This document shows positions 4,802 through 7,291 of a DNA stretch of 7,291 bases, in pieces (within the stretch, counting starts at the first letter, position 1; each line of letters opens with the position of its first letter). Source of the stretch: Actinomycetota bacterium (GTDB lineage Bacteria > Actinomycetota > Humimicrobiia > Humimicrobiales > Humimicrobiaceae); contig PMCC01000104.1 of the NCBI GenBank assembly GCA_003155275.1, positions 17,082 through 24,372 on the forward strand. The letters run 5' to 3'. Both the position numbers and the translations under genes were made by a program. The notes below the pieces were generated by a model. That model was not told the origin of the DNA. It did not search any database and saw only the letters and a program-made list of their open reading frames with translations.

Positions 4802-6818
4802 TTTTGCCCTTACATTCACCGTTTATACACAAATCCCATGGTTTCCTGCCTTTTGTGATTATCCTTACTACAGGAAATCCGCAATGTTTACAGGCATCTT
4901 TAGTCGTAAGCACAAGTCCTGACTGGGGAAGGGAAAATGTCTTTGTGCATGCCGGATAGGCATTGCACCCGATAAACCTTTTTCTGGTTTTCCTTGAAGT
5001 CCTTATTATGAGATTTCCCTCACACCCCGGGTCCATACATCTGCCTACCACATTATCTTCATTTACAGCTTTTTTAATTTCCTGGGAAATCTCTTCCTTG
5101 CCCTTCTTTAGGTTGACCATGACCTCTTTAAGCATTTTTTTTGATTTCTCTATGACTTCCTCTTTTGTCTCATTGCCGCTTGCAATGCCGTCCATGTCAT
5201 TTTCCAGTTCAGCAGTCATATCGGGTGTGGAAATCCTCTCTGCATGCTTTTTTAGCATTTTTATAACTGCAATACCTTTTTCTGATGGTATCAGCGGATT
5301 GCTTTTTGCATAACCCCTGCTTATAAGGGTCTGGATAATGGTATGCCGTGTAGACTTGGTTCCAAGCCCGAGATCTTCCATTTTTTCAACCAGCTTGCCC
5401 TGGGAATACCTGCCGGGCGGTTTTGTCATCTTGTCCAGAAACTCTTTTCCTGAAATCTTTAGAATCTGCCCTTTGGAAAGTTCAGGAATAAAAACATCTT
5501 CATGCTTAAAATATGGGTAATGTGCGATCCAGTTTGATTTTATTATGTTTGAGCCATTGGCAATAAACGTCTCTCCGCCGGCATCGATGCTTGCAGTAAC
5601 ACTTTTTAATTCAGCCGCAGGTAAAAGCGTTGCAATGAATCTTCTACAGACAAGCTCATATAGTTTCCAGTCGTCTTCAGAAAGTGCTGTCTTTTGGGCA
5701 GCAGATGTGGGATAGATGGGCGGATGGTCGGTCGATCTTTTATTTCCACGTGAAGGGTTGATTTTTTCCTGCCTGATTACTTCAAGCGATGCTGCATTAA
5801 ATGCAGGGACCTGCTGCAAAATTTTTGTTGTTTCCCTTAAATTTAAGGAACCGGGATATACTGTATTATCAGTTCTCGGATAGCTAATAAAACCATTCAT
5901 GTAAAGGCTCTCGGCGACATTTATGGTTTTTACAGCGGAAAAACCAATGGAATTTGCCGCAACTATAAGGCCCGTGGTGTTAAACGGGGCAGGCGGGGCA
6001 ATTTTTCTGGTACTCTCGGCAACGTCAATAACTGCGGCGTTGTCCCCTATTTTATTAAAAACTTTTTCGGCTTCGTCTTTCCTTAAAAACTTTTTCTTTT
6101 TATGGGTTGCTTCAAACTCTTCGCCCCCTGCTGTTTTTAATTTAAGGTTAACCACCCAGTAAGGTTCCGGCACAAAGGACAGTATCTCCAGTTCCCTGTC
6201 AACAATCAGCGTAAGAGTGGGAGACTGAACCCTGCCGACTGAAAGAAATTTGTCCTTTACCTGATAGGAGGCAAGTGAAATAAACCTTGTAAGCACTGCT
6301 CCCCAGACAAGGTCGATATCCTGCCTTGCCCTGCCGGCAAAAGCAAGATTTAAGTCAATTTTACCGGGCTTTGCGAATGCCTGGTTTATATCTGCAGGAG
6401 TTATTGCCGAAAACCTGGCCCTTTTGACTGTTGCCGTTTTATTTTTTTCGTCTATGACCTGCCAAGCGTCATAACCAATCAGCTCACCTTCCCTGTCAAA
6501 GTCTGTTGCAATCACTATCTCGTCTACAGTATCAGCAAGTTTCTTTAAAGCCTGGACTATTGACTTATGTATTGGGGTTTTATCTATCGGCGCATCTATC
6601 AGTTCAGCCGGATCGACTTTAAACCAGTTGGAATATTCTTTAGGGAAATCGACCTGTAAAATATGACCCTTGAGACCAATGACTGCGCAGTCCTTCCCGG
6701 CATATTTTATATAATGAACGGGTATACCGTACACTTTTTCTTCTTTTACACCATTTCCTGATAGAATTGCCGCAATTCTTTTTGCAGCTATCTCTTTTTC
6801 ACTGATAATAACCTTCAA
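4746..6818 (-). CDS. topA: DNA topoisomerase I, type IA, archaeal pattern
   Basis: Type IA topoisomerase of 690 residues, relaxing negatively supercoiled DNA through a 5'-phosphotyrosine intermediate. The Toprim domain (about 1-140) has E7 in MKVIISEK and D106/D108/E110 in ATDFDREGELIG. SVGRVQSPTLTLIVDRE (193-209) follows. The catalytic tyrosine is Y313 in GFISYPRTDNTVYP (309-322), and GLGTKSTRHTIIQTLISRGY (484-503) is also conserved. Two four-Cys zinc ribbons close the protein: C594/C599/C618/C624 and C643/C646/C664/C669. The N-terminus, the YPRTDNTVYP wording around the active site and the compact size are those of archaeal TopA rather than the longer usual bacterial enzyme. The start is a TTG (6818-6816) with AGGGGG 5 nt upstream. 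The last 18 codons overlap the fumarase alpha gene. It is divergent from nadA. A reverse gyrase is excluded because there is no helicase domain. Confidence 0.92.
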   Translation of the reverse strand: MKVIISEKEIAAKRIAAILSGNGVKEEKVYGIPVHYIKYAGKDCAVIGLKGHILQVDFPKEYSNWFKVDPAELIDAPIDKTPIHKSIVQALKKLADTVDEIVIATDFDREGELIGYDAWQVIDEKNKTATVKRARFSAITPADINQAFAKPGKIDLNLAFAGRARQDIDLVWGAVLTRFISLASYQVKDKFLSVGRVQSPTLTLIVDRELEILSFVPEPYWVVNLKLKTAGGEEFEATHKKKKFLRKDEAEKVFNKIGDNAAVIDVAESTRKIAPPAPFNTTGLIVAANSIGFSAVKTINVAESLYMNGFISYPRTDNTVYPGSLNLRETTKILQQVPAFNAASLEVIRQEKINPSRGNKRSTDHPPIYPTSAAQKTALSEDDWKLYELVCRRFIATLLPAAELKSVTASIDAGGETFIANGSNIIKSNWIAHYPYFKHEDVFIPELSKGQILKISGKEFLDKMTKPPGRYSQGKLVEKMEDLGLGTKSTRHTIIQTLISRGYAKSNPLIPSEKGIAVIKMLKKHAERISTPDMTAELENDMDGIASGNETKEEVIEKSKKMLKEVMVNLKKGKEEISQEIKKAVNEDNVVGRCMDPGCEGNLIIRTSRKTRKRFIGCNAYPACTKTFSLPQSGLVLTTKDACKHCGFPVVRIITKGRKPWDLCINGECKGKNEKYKSSAGKKHTKEPAD

Positions 6819-6823
6819 AAAAT

Positions 6824-6829
6824 CCCCCT
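6824..6829 (-). promoter_or_regulatory. Ribosome binding site deciding the topA TTG start
   Basis: AGGGGG on the minus strand lies 5 nt before the TTG at 6818. Together with the exact fit of the resulting N-terminus to TopA relatives, it fixes a non-ATG start. Confidence 0.7.
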
Positions 6830-6892
6830 GATTCAGTACTTCTATTTTATAAAACTCTTATTTTCTTATTCTATTATGCTCTTATATTTGTT

Positions 6893-6919
6893 TTGTTTAT
6901 CCGGTTTTTTTTATATAAT
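6893..6919 (+). promoter_or_regulatory. Candidate nadA promoter
   Basis: A perfect TATAAT (6914-6919) lies 49 nt before the nadA ATG, with TTGTTT (6893-6898) as a possible -35 box. The 15-bp spacer is short and the whole region is AT-rich, so this is a moderate call. A near-palindrome (6919-6936) overlaps the expected transcription start. Confidence 0.4.
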
Positions 6920-6968
6920 TTAAACTTAAATTTAAAAATTTTCAAATCTTTTGTTATCATTGGTCATC

Positions 6969-7291
6969 ATGAATAAGAATATAAGCATCCAGGAAAGTAT
7001 TGTAAAGCTAAAAACAGAAAAAAATGCAGTAATACTTGCGCATAATTACCAGATTGGTGAAGTGCAGGATATTGCAGACTTTGTCGGTGATTCGCTGCAA
7101 CTCAGCCAGGAAGCCGCAAAAATAAAGAGCAGCATAATTGTCTTTTGCGGTGTCCATTTCATGGCCGAAACTGCAAAAATAATATCCCCGCTGGCAAAAG
7201 TCCTTCTCCCGGACGAGAATGCCGGCTGCCCGATGGCAGACATGATAACGGATAAGGAACTTGCTGAATTTAAGGAAAAGCATCCGGGCGC
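6969..7291 (+). CDS. nadA: Quinolinate synthase NadA, N-terminal part
   Basis: Quinolinate synthase makes quinolinate from iminoaspartate and dihydroxyacetone phosphate in the cytoplasm, the second step of de novo NAD synthesis, using a [4Fe-4S] cluster. Only the first 107 codons are present; the gene runs off the window. Diagnostic segments are [19 protein letters not shown] (residues 20-38, with H25 and Y27), GDSLQLS (40-46), [16 protein letters not shown] (56-71) and [14 protein letters not shown] (79-92), in which C87 should be the first cluster ligand. The ATG at 6969 gives the usual short leader before the first strand; no clear Shine-Dalgarno is seen. It is transcribed away from topA across a 150-bp gap. 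nadB and nadC, often next to nadA, would be expected downstream outside this window. Confidence 0.95.
   Translation, partial: MNKNISIQESIVKLKTEKNAVILAHNYQIGEVQDIADFVGDSLQLSQEAAKIKSSIIVFCGVHFMAETAKIISPLAKVLLPDENAGCPMADMITDKELAEFKEKHPG

Noticed and set aside
4746..6818. The window as archaeal, because of the topoisomerase
   Set aside because: Two lipoprotein signal peptides of bacterial type, a near-consensus -35/-10 promoter and LppM/DUF3887-like proteins point to a bacterium, so transfer or lineage-specific use of this TopA type is the simpler view.

Overview
The window reads as a piece of chromosome from an AT-rich, probably anaerobic and uncultured bacterium. Bacterial signs are two lipoprotein signal peptides with lipoboxes, a near-consensus sigma-70-type promoter (TTGACT, 17 bp, TATTAT) in front of a toxin-antitoxin operon, and Shine-Dalgarno sequences that support two TTG starts. 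The LppM-like lipoprotein and the type IA topoisomerase of archaeal pattern would fit a deep-branching Gram-positive-like lineage such as an uncultured actinomycete relative, but the sequence does not settle this.

Layout. Positions 160-1023 (+) encode a lipoprotein with a C-terminal membrane anchor, followed 7 nt later by the beta subunit of a two-subunit class I fumarase-type hydratase (1031-1576, +). Next comes a block of about 2.1 kb, bounded by a diverged 90-bp direct repeat. It holds a one-span membrane protein (1627-2196, -), a DUF3887-like lipoprotein (2248-2715, -), a 396-bp gap, and a VapBC-type toxin-antitoxin pair (3112-3763, +). Beyond the block, on the minus strand, are the fumarase-type alpha subunit (3803-4801) and, upstream of it and overlapping it by 56 nt, an archaeal-pattern DNA topoisomerase I (4746-6818). 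The topoisomerase is divergent from nadA, quinolinate synthase (6969 to the window end, +, partial).

How the parts relate. The two hydratase subunits should assemble into one iron-sulfur enzyme, yet they lie on opposite strands, tail to tail, each behind an unrelated gene, with the repeat-bounded block between them. The 90-bp repeat spans the end of a vapC gene and, antisense, the end of the membrane-protein gene. The left copy has a complete membrane-protein gene and only a vapC tail; the right copy has a complete vapC and only the membrane protein's last codons. The 2120-bp period therefore looks like one circularly permuted unit left by tandem duplication or by integration through homologous recombination. 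The alpha subunit also carries an insertion of about 50 residues containing a 15-bp tandem repeat. No CRISPR array, rRNA, tRNA, transposase or integrase was seen.
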